In this document: piece by piece, positions 10,766 to 21,361 of the stretch | How positions within the stretch are numbered: the stretch's first letter is position 1 | How the letters are laid out: every line of letters starts with the position of its first letter | DNA from: Lunularia cruciata | Taxonomy: Eukaryota; Streptophyta; Marchantiopsida; Lunulariales; Lunulariaceae | Direction of reading: 5' to 3' | DNA length: 64,000 nucleotides | Assembly: GCA_948567375.1 (NCBI GenBank) | Contig: OX419756.1 | Coordinates: 26,328,552 to 26,392,551 of the forward strand | Notes under the pieces: generated by a model | What the model saw: the letters and a program-made list of their open reading frames with translations, nothing else | The model's database searches: none | What the model was told of the DNA's origin: nothing | Made by a program: the position numbers and the translations under genes

Positions 10766-10800
10766 TGGTTCTGTAACACTCGATTGCTATACCCTAAACT

Positions 10801-11222
10801 TCAATAGAGAGTTAATATGATCACTGAGGGTGCATGAACTATTGGAACTACCATTGGGACCTTAGAAGCTACCACTCGTTGGTAATATTCCTCACCGAAA
10901 TTCCTGACCATGAAATCCCTAAAGATCACTTTCGGTCTCACTACATAACAAATTTCTACTTGAGTGTTAAAAGGGAAAGGATTTGGGACATTCAAATCCA
11001 TCATAACAAAATGTAAATTGTCAAATCCCACTCTCTATTGTAAATCACTATAGGCAAAATCACTGGGTTTGGCAAATTCATTATTGTATCCATGAACTCT
11101 GCTCCGAAGTGAAAAACCAAATACACTCTCACTTGCTCGCGCTGAATGTACATAATCTTGATGTTGAATGGATTCAAGAATGGAAAGCAAGGCATTGGAT
11201 ATTGTCCTCCCAGAGCATCCAT
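10801..11222 (-). CDS. Family B2 pre-gag ORF pair of unknown function
   Basis: Two overlapping minus-strand frames lie between the primer site and gag: 11222-11001 (73 aa, starting MDALGGQYPMPCF) and 11031-10801 (76 aa, containing VPNPFPFNTQVEICYVVRP and FRDFMVRNFGEEYYQR). The same pair in the same order is found in B1 (19448-19669 and 19674-19877), and the first part also in B3 (48911-48720). Conservation of many residues among copies that differ at DNA level suggests it was once coding. The one-base offset between the parts could be an old frameshift or a programmed one. I recognise no domain. Confidence 0.5.
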
Positions 11223-11332
11223 TCTATCCTCCTAATCTACTAATTACACCAGAATGTCTCTCCTCAAAATTACTCAATCTCAATAGCTCATGTTCTTCCA
11301 AGAAGGGTAGTCCACTCTCTTGGACAACACCT

Positions 11333-11344
11333 GCTCTGATACCA
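11333..11344 (-). other. Primer binding site of family B2 (initiator-Met tRNA type)
   Basis: The minus strand reads TGGTATCAGAGC one base inside the 5' LTR, the complement of the 3' end of plant initiator-Met tRNA. Confidence 0.85.
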
Positions 11345-11345
11345 T

Positions 11346-12108
11346 TGTAATACTCCGAAGATAGGAGACCTGAAGAGAAACACACCATGAGAAACACACT
11401 CTTTCACACTCAAACTCCGATGCCCCAAAGGAGCACCTTCTCTGTATTATATAGGTAAAGCGGATCTCCTCCCATGAAGCTCCACCATAGGATTAGGTAC
11501 ATAGATAGGTGGCATGTCAGCAAGCTCCACCCTTGGATTACTTACTTGGATGGGTGGCATGTCGGTCCTGGTCCTATTTGGTTGGTCAAACAAGCTTTGA
11601 CCAGAGGGAATCTTTTAGGGAATCTTCCTGTAGGAATCTCAGAATCACGTGGGTGAGGTACCATTGGAAAGCTCTCGACGAGACAAAGCAGGGAGAGATG
11701 GAAGGCCAGCCTTGCCTTCAATTGGGGGAGGAGGGGATCTGCACATTTTTTAGGCCTAATTCATCCGTTTAGGCCTCCGAAATTGCCTTCAAAGATTTTA
11801 GGCATATTTCGATTCTAACTCTTTTAGTAGAAGTCCCCTTTTGGTGATAACTCTTTCTGATCTATTTAGTCCATCTTGTGTAACATCCTTCCAGATATTA
11901 CCAACTCAATTCTCACCTTCAAATCATATGTCTAGCTATTGGTTCTAAGGTTTTCAAATCTATTTTGGTTTCCTGCCCTATTAGTAGAAGTACCATTTTG
12001 GTGATACTTCTATCTGATCTATTTTGACCATCATGTATAACATCATTCCAGACATTACCAAACCAAATTTCACATCTAGATCACATCTAGCTAACTCTTG
12101 GTATTACA
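11346..12108 (-). repeat. Family B LTR, 5' LTR of copy B2
   Basis: On the minus strand it begins TGTAATACCAAGAG and ends with a GTATTACA-type terminus, the inverse of its start. It carries the two similar subunits of about 155 bp found in all family B LTRs. Confidence 0.88.
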
Positions 12109-13319
12109 TGGCCAAACATGGCTCAAGATGTTTGAGAGTTTGTTTGATCTTGTGAGAGTTGCTAATGCAACAAGGTCAACAACTAGAAACCAAGTGGAGT
12201 ACTTCACACTACCTCCCATTCCAATTGTCTAATGGGAACATGTAAGTCTTGATCTCATCACATCCTTGCCCTAGATGGATCAATGCCATACTACCATTGT
12301 GGTGTTTGTTGATAAAATTAGCAAATAGATTCATTTGGTACCTATTGTGGATAATGTGGAGGCTCCAACGCTATCCAAGATTTACTTTGATAATATCTTC
12401 AAACACCATAGAATGCCAAGGGTTCTCATCTTTGACTATGATCCTTGATTCATAGGTAAATTTTGGCAAGTGCTCTTCAAGCTACTTGGCACCCAACTTG
12501 CTTTGTCTATAGCCTATCATCCTCAAACTAATGGGCATATAGAATATGCAAATTGCACCTTGGAAGATATACTTTGTGCATTCATCAATATTCACCACAA
12601 CAATTGAGATACTTGTCTTGCAATTTTTGAGTTTGCTTACAATAATTCCAAGGAGGCAAGCATTAGATTCTCTCCCTTCTTCCATAATTTTGGGTAAGAT
12701 CCACTTGTTTTAGATTCCCTTCTTGCTCCCAAACCATCATAAGGTCCTCGTACTTCTACCTTCTTGTCCATGTTATCTAAGTCTCTCTACCAAGCCAAGT
12801 CTCATCTTCTTGTTGCTCAAATTGGCAAAAGAAATATATTGTTAAGCATCATTGCAATCTCACTTTTGAACTAAGCAATAATATCATGCTTTCTTCTTAT
12901 AATCTTCCTCTCCCACTTGATACCCAAGTTCATAAATTTACTCTTAATCGGATTGGTCATTTTTGAGATTCTTCAGATTGTTTCTGTTATTGCCTGTCCA
13001 CTTGCTCCTCCTATTCATATGCGGATTCATTTTGTCTTCCATGTTTCAAAGTTAAAACCTTTTTTTTCTAATACATCTTCCTTTTTCACATGTGTCCAAT
13101 CCCTTATTCCTCCTAAAGTTGATTATATACTCTCACATCGTGACAGTCAACTTGGTCACCACCAACACATTGATTATAAGGTCCTTTAGAAATGGTATCA
13201 TCTTTATAATGCCACATGGAAGCCTCTTTCTCATCCCCCACCACAATGCTCAAATGGCCATATAGGAGTTCAAAGATTCCTTGGCTATGAAGACATCACC
13301 AACTAGCAATTAACAAATA
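12109..13319 (+). pseudogene. Family C1 integrase and chromodomain, degenerate
   Basis: The plus strand matches 61704-62930 (copy C2). It starts inside the integrase finger region and shows the integrase core (PTLSKIYFDNIFKHHRMPRVLIFD, then HPQTNGHIEYAN with the catalytic Glu), the C-terminal part (PPIHMRIHFVFHVSKLKPF) and a chromodomain-like end (VDYILSHR...YKVL...YNATWKPLSH). Many stops are visible, for example at FDYDP-stop, HHNN-stop and KVL-stop. The first part of the gene lies on the other side of the B2 insertion, outside the window. Confidence 0.82.
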
Positions 13320-13530
13320 TGTAATGATATAGAGTTAGCATATGAGTTAGTAGAGGTTAATGATTTTGTAAAATAAGCCAAATATAATTAGGAATTCTAA
13401 GAATGTCCTAGATGTCTTAGCTCATGCTAAGTATTTGGAGTTTCCTTCATTTGAGAAGTATAATGTGATTTTTGACTTTAATATTCCATTCTCCTATTTC
13501 TCTTCCTGGTCTTTTACATCCACCATGTTG
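13320..13530 (+). repeat. Family C1 3' LTR, internally deleted
   Basis: It starts TGTAATGATAT next to the end of the chromodomain region, at the place where C2 has its LTR start TGTAACAATA (62931). Similarity to C2 is clear at both ends (AATTAGGAATTCTAAGAATGTCC; then CCATTCTCCTATTTCTC and GGTCTTTTAC), but the block of GAAGCTTC repeats present in C2 is missing. The right end is uncertain. Confidence 0.6.
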
Positions 13531-14156
13531 AGCTCAATGTGCTCTGCCAAACCAAAGATCATTGCCAAAGTTGGTGAGGTAGCTTGTAATAATGTAGCAT
13601 CATGTAATCTATGTCATACTCCCTATTTAGTATCCTATATTAGAAATGGACTGCTTGAGCCTCAATAATTCATTGAGTAAAATTGATATATCATCTCATG
13701 CAAGTATATGCCTTGTGTAGGTTCTCTTTAGCCTTCCATTGGAACTCATACAAACTCTTTAGCTTGTCAATCCTCACTTCTTGGTAGTTCTTTCTCAAGC
13801 ATTAGAAGGACTCCACCATGGGATTAAACATTGGTACTATACCACCTCCTACAATAGTACCTCTACTCATAGTAATATCATCTCCAACTAGTGCACCTCC
13901 ATTGGATACACCAATGCTACTAGAGCTACAACTCTTGTGTATTGCTAGTTTCCTTTAGATACTAAGCTTGATATGATTGAGATGTAATTTGGAGACCAAT
14001 ATTGTTTCATAGCTCAATTTGCTCCAAGTATGCTCTCTTGAATTCATGGTAGTTATCTATTGATAATTCCCTTCAAAAGCTCAAACAGCCTCTTCCATGC
14101 CATGAAGAGTGTGAACAAAATCAAATTCCACATCTATTTCATATCACACCAATTTT
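13531..14156. other. No gene recognised
   Basis: Degenerate AT-rich sequence. The minus strand shows short gag-like peptides (for example EFQWKAKENL near 13740) between many stops, but not enough to name a family. Confidence 0.4.
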
Positions 14157-14418
14157 ATATATATATATCTCCATGTGCGTCAAGGATGTCTTTTGCAATT
14201 GTAATTCGACAATTGGCGAGCATGACAAAAGATGATGAGCACTTCATCATTATGCTTATATTCTCATAGAATTTGGTTTGGTTCATGTAGCTAGAATAGT
14301 ATTTATTTATGTGGCTAGACCAAGCATTATGATGAAGTACTTATCATCTTTCATCAAGCCCGCCAATTGTCAAATTTTAGTTGCAAAAGACATCCTTGAT
14401 GCACATGGATATATATGA
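14157..14418. repeat. Long imperfect inverted repeat (hairpin), MITE-like
   Basis: The arm at 14157-14257 is matched in reverse complement by 14322-14418 over about 97 bases, with only about a dozen mismatches by eye (shared CCATGTGC-TCAAGGATGTC and CAATTGGCG). A loop of about 64 bp separates the arms and holds a small direct repeat (ATGTAGCTAGA / ATGTGGCTAGA). The outer ends are TA-rich. It could be a MITE, a hairpin source of small RNAs, or two inverted copies of an older repeat. Confidence 0.8.
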
Positions 14419-16499
14419 GTTTTTTTGAATGAAATCATCCAATTTAATGGTACACATTGTACCAAAGTAGTGCTTAGGGTCTTTGGAAACCTTGTATATC
14501 TTTTCCATGTCCCACAATAATGGTATGGATACATAATGTGCACTCTCAACTTAATTAGCTCTTGTGTCAAACTCCAAACTAAAATCAATCTCCTCTCTAA
14601 ATGAGACTTAAGATACTAGCTGATATAGTGTGTTTCCATTGAGTGTTACTCAATGGAAACCCACTACATATTCTAGAAAAATCTCCTTTGGAACCCTTGA
14701 AGAACTCCATTGTCACAATGTACCCCAAATTTCATTTATAACTACCAAGTATCACCACCAATTACCATTAATAAAAAACACCACCTACTAATGTAACTCT
14801 AACCATGACAACTACACTAGGAGAAAAGACAACTTGTAACTTGTCATCACAACATATATTCTCATGGTCTATAAGTCATCACTTCTTGCCTCATTAGAGA
14901 AAATATAGATAATATGATTGGTCATTACTCTAGTTTTACTACCAAGAGCACACTATACCTCCAATGCCTTAAATATCAAGGCACCTCACACAAACATGGC
15001 ACAAAAATAGGAAATAGAGAATGAAAGGGTCCAATCACCAAAAATCTAAACAATAACTCTCCATCTCATAAATCCAATTGGATTGACTCTATCACCACTT
15101 GGCATTTGATATAATAAGAGCATCTATCAACTCCTACACTACCAAGATCTCCAAGGATGAAATAAATTGTCCTTTTTTTGCTAAAGCTATATAGGTGTAG
15201 ATATGAGTCCATTTATCTCTAGGACAACAAATAAGGGTGGTATATAACCCATTTGCAAGTAGAGGGTATGGAAAGTATAACACTCCCAATTGGAGTCTCA
15301 CAGCCAAGTCAGTGAGCAAAGGTCAAGGAGAAGCCTACCTTTGTGAGATTTAGGTGCAATACCTTCAGCAAAATTTTTAGAAGTAGGGCTTGGCCCACAA
15401 TTGGAGCTTTGCAATTGTAAATTTCTAGCCTTTGCCAAATCTAACCCTAACTTGGGCAACCTCCAAATTAGTTCAATCTTGTGCCAATCTAGTACATTTC
15501 CAACTCTTATGCTAAATTTTGGCATCTATATCAAGCTAATCTCTCTAGTTTGAGAGACAAGATACTCCAAATCCCTAATTTGAGGGGATGGGTTCCCAAA
15601 TTCAACCTTAATTTTACACCTTGGCTTGATTTGTAGCCCTTAACCTTGAATTTCATCTTCTCATATTCAGATTGACTCCTTGATCCAAGAAATTGAACAA
15701 TTACTAATGCAAATCTAGAAATTTTGGCAGTCCTTCCGCACTTGGACCAACAACCATCAAATCCAAAACAAAATCCTAAAGAGCTTCTATACACATTCAT
15801 TTTCAAGGAAATCAAGTGCAACAATCAAAGGTATCAACCATATCCCAAGCTAGGAAATACCATCAACGCCCATACTTCTTGCACCTAATTTCCTTTTGAC
15901 TTACTTCTTCAATATAATCAATCAATCACAAACTCAACTTGAATAAAACTCAACACTCAACTCAAGATACTACCAAGAATGGATTTTGATAACACTATCA
16001 AGCCACTCTAGCTTAGAGACTCTAAGTGATGCTTGCTAGCTTTTGTACACCATAGCCAAGAGCTCAAAGACTCAACATTAGAGAGATGAGCTCTTTGGGA
16101 TCACACTTCAAAGGTATACTTCTTTGGAGCAACCAAGAATCCAATCCTAATTGAGCGTCTTATGATGAAAATGGTGTAAAAAATAGTAGCTCTAGTGGTG
16201 TGATCAAGCCCTAATATGAAATTTGGCCACCATTAAGTAGTCTTTGAGCAATTACTATTATAACTATGATTGCCAAGATTGACACTCTAGTGTTTGAGCA
16301 CACTTGCTTTGGCATTGCAAATGTTGTGATATTTGTCCTCCCTTTCTTTCCTCATTTTCTATATGATGTTCTTTCTTGGTTTTGTCATTTGTGTTTTAGA
16401 CAAATAGCATTTGTCTATTATGTCTTGCTTTTTTGTCATGACATTTTCTATGTGCTTTTTGGAGTGTACATACTTTCAATAGCCTATCTCCTAATGTCT
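14419..16499. other. No gene recognised
   Basis: AT-rich degenerate sequence with only short open frames, none of them recognisable. Likely old transposon remains. Confidence 0.4.
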
Positions 16500-18570
16500 C
16501 CTTTTTTCTCCTTTGCATAGGGCCATAGAGGGACTACCTTTAGGCATCACTCTTTATCTAGGGAAGCAAGAGGTAGACAGACCCTCATGTTGACTTTTTT
16601 AGCATACTACCATAGTTGCTTAGGTCTTTCTAGATAGAATCCCTTTATCCCCAAGTCATATACTTCTCCTATACTAGAGGTGACCTCCACAAGAGAGATT
16701 TCCCTATGGAGGATGCTCCATCACTTGTCCATCCTATCCCTCATCTTCCTCTCACAAACCCTCCTCCCCCTCTACCACCCCTACATGATCATTCTCCTTC
16801 ACTTAGATCCACATCTTATCTATATATCCTGCCTTATCAACATCCTACATAGTCTTGTCTTGATTTTGCATAGGTAGATTGACCTAATACAAAACAAAGG
16901 GAAAACTACTTATTTTTATATGAAAGAAAAGACCACCTCTATTCCTACACCCATTGATCCCATCCATACTCTAGTAGCATCTCTATAAGCTCTCCTAGAA
17001 TCATACTCTTGGTTACACTTTTTGGACCTCACCTAGGTATTCCTACCATTTTTTTCTCTGTAGACTTAGATCCCCATACCTTTTTTGGGACCACACTCTC
17101 CCTCCTACTATGTGCTATTTTGGCTGATGTCCATAAGAAAGATGTCTCCACCTGAAATTTATTGACCTTTTCCCACAATGGACATTACTCCTTCCAACCA
17201 ATGTAGGTGCTTTGGGACAGATTGACTCTAAGATACATAGGTGTTTGCAAGGAGATTGGTGGGCAACTCTCCAAGGAGAATACACCATTAGGGCCCAAGC
17301 CATAGCAAAGCAAATTGTAGAGTCTCCACAACCTCATGCCTTAACTTTAGAGCATCATTGCCTTTGTTGCTCCTTGATATTTGGTTAGGAAGGTGAGTAT
17401 AGATGGGCAGCCCAAGCACTCTCACCCTCATAGCTAATGCACTTTTTCTTTGACACTTTATTTGCCTTACAAACTCAACATCCATCTGCCATTAAGGACC
17501 TTCCTTCCATCCTCCATGATTAATAGTTAGATGAAGAGTTAATAGTTTATGAAGTCTTGCTTTGCCCATGCTCTACTCCACTCCCCATTTTTCTCAATGG
17601 GTGGGCTATTTGGGCTCATTTCTAAGCACCTAATAGATTACCTCTCCCTATATACTCTAGATTAGGTTTTCTTCTTCTCTTTGTTTTTTCTCAATGCATT
17701 GCGTCAAGTCATGTGCCCCGTGGAGAAACTCATTTTTTGGGTGCTTCTTGTCCACTAGCTCTTTCAAAGAGACTTCAAGAGTGTGCTCCATGCCATCAAG
17801 GATGGCCTTTTTCATTTGGTTTCTTGTACTATTTGCTTTTAGTAGCAATAGTGTTTTTCTTCCCTCTTATCCCCATCAATTTGTTATGGCTACTCTAGAA
17901 AATTGTGGTTATCCCAAAGGATGTGAGATGATTATTGCAAGCATTTGAGAATCCTTGGGAATTCATTCAGATTGGATGGTGATCCAAGTTCATATCTCCA
18001 ATACCTTCAATACCATACCATTTCTCATCCAATGTTGTTTTATGCTTTTTGCGTAGTTGGAGATCAAATCCCCTCCTTGATATCATTTTTCCATAATTTC
18101 TACAATATTGAGACACCTTTATTGAACAACCACCACACCCCTATAAGAGAATTCACATAGTTGACATCAATTGAGTGCACATGGTAGGAAGATCCTTGAA
18201 GAGCACTCTCTTTGCCATTGCATGGATTTGTGATAGGTGGTAGTATCTTTTTTCTTCTTGTCTTTTCCTATCCCTCTTGGATGATACTCATATTGTGTGC
18301 CCTTTGGAGGATGTAGTTTGAGTGGTGTTTGCTTTCACACTCAATTTAGAGGACTTGGGTTTATAATACCAGACTTGTAACTGCAAGGCCTTGAGCTCAC
18401 ATACGGTTCTCACTTTCTTTGAATTCTCACCAATATTCTAGTTCTTTGTAGGTGGTTTCAGATTTTTGGGCTCTCCTCTATGACAAGAGGATTTTCATAA
18501 TTCATTCATCTCAAACATCTTAGTCTAGGCCATAATCCATGCTCACTTTCTCTCTCGGTTGGAAATTACC
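16500..18570 (+). pseudogene. Eroded non-LTR reverse transcriptase (D2), left part
   Basis: Fragments in the plus strand line up with element D1 (32250-35960) in the same order. Near 16515 AIEGLPLG matches D1 AVEGLPLE. At 17870-18160 the segments PHQFVMATLE, YPKGCEMIIASI, WMVIQVHISNTFN and IPSLISFFHNFYN match D1 PHQFGVAT, TPRGCEAIFLGI, WVVLQVDVENTFN and VSLIPFVRSFYG. Near 18275 LDDTHIVCPLEDV matches the D1 catalytic motif ADDTHIVGPVDQI. The first catalytic Asp (D1 QVDVEN) is His here, and stops are frequent. The copy is far older than D1 and is split by B1 at 18570. Confidence 0.72.
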
Positions 18571-19307
18571 TATAATACCAAGAGCTAGCCATATGATCTA
18601 GATGTGAAATTCGGTTTGGTAATATCTAGAATGATGTTATACATGATGGTCAAAATAGATAAGATAGAAGTATCACCAAAAGAGTACTTCTACTAATAGG
18701 GCAAAAACCAAAATAGACTTGAGAACCTTAGAACCAATAGCTGGACATATGATTTAAAGGTGAGAATTGGGTTGGTAACATCTAGAAGGATGTTACACAT
18801 GATGGACTAAACAAATCAGAAAGAGGTTTCACCAAAAGGGGACTTTTACTAATAGAGTAGGAATTGAAATATGCTTGAAATCTTTGAAGGCAATTTCGGA
18901 GGCCTAAACGGATGAATTAGGCCTCAAAAATGTGCAGATTCCCCCACAACAAAGGATAGAATGGCCTTCCCTCCCCGTGCTTAGTCTCATTGAGAGCTTT
19001 CCAACGGTACCTTACTCACGTGATTTTGAGATTCCTACAAGAAGATTCCCTAAAAGATTCCCTCCGGTCAAAGCTTGTTTGACCAACCAGATAGGACCTA
19101 GACCAGGCATGTCACCCATCCAAGTAAGTAATCCAAGGGTGGAGCTTGCTGACATGTCACCTATCTGTGTCCCTAATCCTATGGTGGAGCTTCCTTGGAG
19201 GAGATCCTCTTTGTGTATATAATAAAGAGAAGGTGCTCCTTTGGAGCATCAAACGTTTGAGTGTGCAATCTGTGTTTTCTCTCTTCTCTTGTCCTCGGAG
19301 TATTACA
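18571..19307 (+). repeat. Family B LTR, 5' LTR of B1
   Basis: Begins TATAATACC (TG mutated to TA) and ends GTATTACA. It contains two similar subunits, 18583-18738 and 18739-about 18890, about 156 bp apart, each running from AGCT(A/G)G to a stretch ending TTGA(G/A)A. Confidence 0.92.
19216..19226 (+). promoter_or_regulatory. TATA box and AATAAA signal overlapping in the family B LTR
   Basis: TATATAATAAA combines a TATA-box-like core (19216-19224) with a canonical AATAAA (19221-19226), about 80 bp before the LTR end. This is the probable promoter of the element. The same string occurs in the 3' LTR at about 25075, where AATAAA could serve 3'-end formation. Confidence 0.6.
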
Positions 19308-19308
19308 A

Positions 19309-19320
19309 TGGTATCAGAGC
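19309..19320 (+). other. Primer binding site of B1 (initiator-Met tRNA type)
   Basis: TGGTATCAGAGC begins two bases after the LTR end and is complementary to the 3' end of plant initiator-Met tRNA. It is the start site of minus-strand synthesis. Confidence 0.92.
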
Positions 19321-19447
19321 GAGTGTTCTACTCTAACAGAGTGGATCACACCTCTTGGAATAGCACGAATTACTGAAACTAAGTAATTTGAGGTGGAGAA
19401 CATAGAGTAATCGCTAGACTTAGGAAGGACTTTAGAAAGCAGAGGGG

Positions 19448-19877
19448 ATGGATGTGCCGGGAGGACAATTTCCCACACCTAGCTTTCTATTCTCAAACCC
19501 ATTCCACATCAAGGTTATGTACATCCAGCGTGAGCACATGAGGGTATCGCTAGTTTATCACTTGTGTGCAAAATTCATGGACAGAGTGATGAACTCACCA
19601 AACCTGGTGATTCTACCTGTGGTGATATATGCCAGAGAGTGGGATTTGACAATCTACATTCTATTATGATAATATGGATATGAATGTTCCAAATCTTGTC
19701 CCTTTCAACACTCAAGTAGAAATCTATTATGTAGTGAGGCCAAAAGTGATGTTTAGAGATTTTATGGTTAGAAATTTTGGTGAGGAGTATTATCAACGAG
19801 TGATAGCTTCTGAGGTCCCAATGGTAGTTTTGATAGTTTGTGCACTTTCTAGAGTGATTATATTGACTTTGTATTGA
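19448..19877 (+). CDS. Family B1 pre-gag ORF pair of unknown function
   Basis: The first part, 19448-19669 (73 aa), starts MDVPGGQFPTPSFLF and contains MYIQREHMRVSLVYHL and an EWDLTIYILL end. The second part, 19674-19877, starts MDMNVPNLVPFNTQVE and includes YYVVRPK, FRDFMVRNFGEEYYQR and a hydrophobic end. Both occur in the same order in B2, and the first in B3. It lies between the primer site and gag, where chromoviruses usually have only a leader. No family is recognised; a structural or leader-encoded regulatory role is possible but unproven. Confidence 0.5.
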
Positions 19878-19892
19878 AGTAGACATTAGCAA

Positions 19893-20989
19893 TTGAGTGT
19901 TGTAGTAACCATGGATCTGCAATTGCAAGAGCTGGTGCAAGGAATGCAAGGCATGTTGAATGAATTTCAAGAGATCAAGATGACCATGGAGACATTACAA
20001 AGTCAAGTGCAGATTCTCAGGAATGATCAAGCCATGCAAGAAGAAGAGCCGTCTCAAAACCCAGTACTTGTGACTGAAGTACTTGGAGAGGCACCCGTGC
20101 CTATGAACCCTATCAACGATGAAGCCACATTGCTACTCCGGATGAAGAAGACCTGCAACATCAAGCCTTACAAGGGGCAGCGTACGATGGGAGTAGTGGA
20201 AAATTGGATCTTGAGAAGGAATCAATATTTTCAATTGTTCTTAACAGAGATCACAAAGCATACTGTAGGTGTGTTTGCATGTGGGTACTTGACCGATAAA
20301 GCCCTCACATGGTATGATTCTTGGGAATGATCCATGCTTGCAGAGAGAAGGGAGGTCATATAGACAGCAATGCAAGAAGGACTGCTGAAGAATTTCCAAT
20401 CGGTGGATTCTGTGCAGATGGCTCAAACTCGACTATGGTGATTGAGACAGAAGAATAGCGTACAAGAGAATGTGGAGGCATTTCTGGATCTACAAGTCGC
20501 AATTACCGACATGAGTTCAGTAGAGTCTCTCAAAAATTTCAAACGAGGGTTGAAAGAGCGGATTCGCCAAGAAGTCATGGTGCAAAATCCTCGCACGGTA
20601 TTTGAAGCCATTGCTTGTGCGTAGAGAATAGCAGGAGCATTAGGTGGAGGTGAAAGAGTAGTTCCACCTCAACATTATTGGGCAGAAATGCCACACATGG
20701 ATGGACGAGTACCAATGGAATTGGGCAACCTTTGATTCCGGGATTGAGGAGTACAACCGCTTCAAGGGGAGCGTAGATGGGTAGAAGAACGAGGAGATGG
20801 AGTCCCACGAGGAGAAGGGACTCGAGGAGAACAACGCCATTGTTACAATTGTGGCCGTATTGGGCACATATCTACCAACTGTCACACTTGTTTCCCTAGA
20901 GGCCCTTGGCCTTCGTACAAGCAATCTTTGAACAACATGGAGAGGCACATTGAAGAGGAGGAGGTGGAAATCACTTTGGAAAACAAAGA
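19893..20989 (+). pseudogene. Family B1 gag
   Basis: Capsid-like protein of the element. It starts near MDLQLQELVQGMQ (19911, or 19893) with a coiled-coil-like N-terminus, continues through CNIKPYKGQ and GYLTDKALTWYDSWE, then VEAFLDLQVAITDM and QEVMVQNPRTVFEAI. It ends with a CCHC zinc knuckle C-x2-C-x4-H-x4-C at 20841-20882 (CYNCGRIGHISTNC) that binds RNA. In-frame stops include TGA 20328-20330 and a TAG near 20623 where B2 has CAG (AC-Q-RIAG). Confidence 0.85.
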
Positions 20990-21361
20990 TTGCCAGTATA
21001 TGTACCTCACGGCCTTACTGGCTCAATAAGGAAGCAAAGAAGCAAGGGAAGGAAGAAGAATAATGTGCAAAGATCCCAAAAGGCAACCTCACAATTGATT
21101 GTTGTGAATGTAATCCTAGAAGGTAATCAAGTGAGAGTATTAATAGATCCGGGAGCAACAGAGAATTTTTTGTCTTGCTCTATTGCAATAAGATCAAGAG
21201 TTGATCTAGAGAGAGATGGGAGTGAAGAAGTAGAGTTACCAAATGGGCAAACAGAGAGGATTGAATCATTACCTAGACGGGTAACCCTCTCTGTAGGAGA
21301 ATATCAGGAAGCAATTGAGTGGCAAGTGATATAGTTAGCTCGTTATGATGCAATTTTAGGC
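20990..21361 (+). pseudogene. Family B1 aspartic protease
   Basis: The frame contains VLIDPGATENFLS (Asp codon at 21146), a variant of the D-S/T-G-A motif of retropepsins, followed by VELPNGQTERIESLP, an end EWQVI-stop and DAILGMPWM. It would process the polyprotein. A TAG near 21332 separates it from RT, where B2 reads CAA (Gln). Confidence 0.75.

Larger units (their letters stand above)
8335..12108 (-). mobile_element. Family B chromovirus, 5' half (copy B2), interrupted by element A
   Basis: Reading the minus strand from right to left gives LTR (12108-11346), primer site, pre-gag ORF, gag, protease and the first part of RT, stopping at 8335 where element A begins. The rest of B2 must lie to the left of element A, outside the window. 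The outer LTR boundary at 12108/12109 cuts through a family C integrase gene, so B2 itself is nested in C. Confidence 0.88.

Noticed and set aside
19309-19320. A tRNA gene fragment at the family B primer sites
   Set aside because: Only the 12-base complement to the tRNA end is present, directly next to the LTR; no cloverleaf can be formed.
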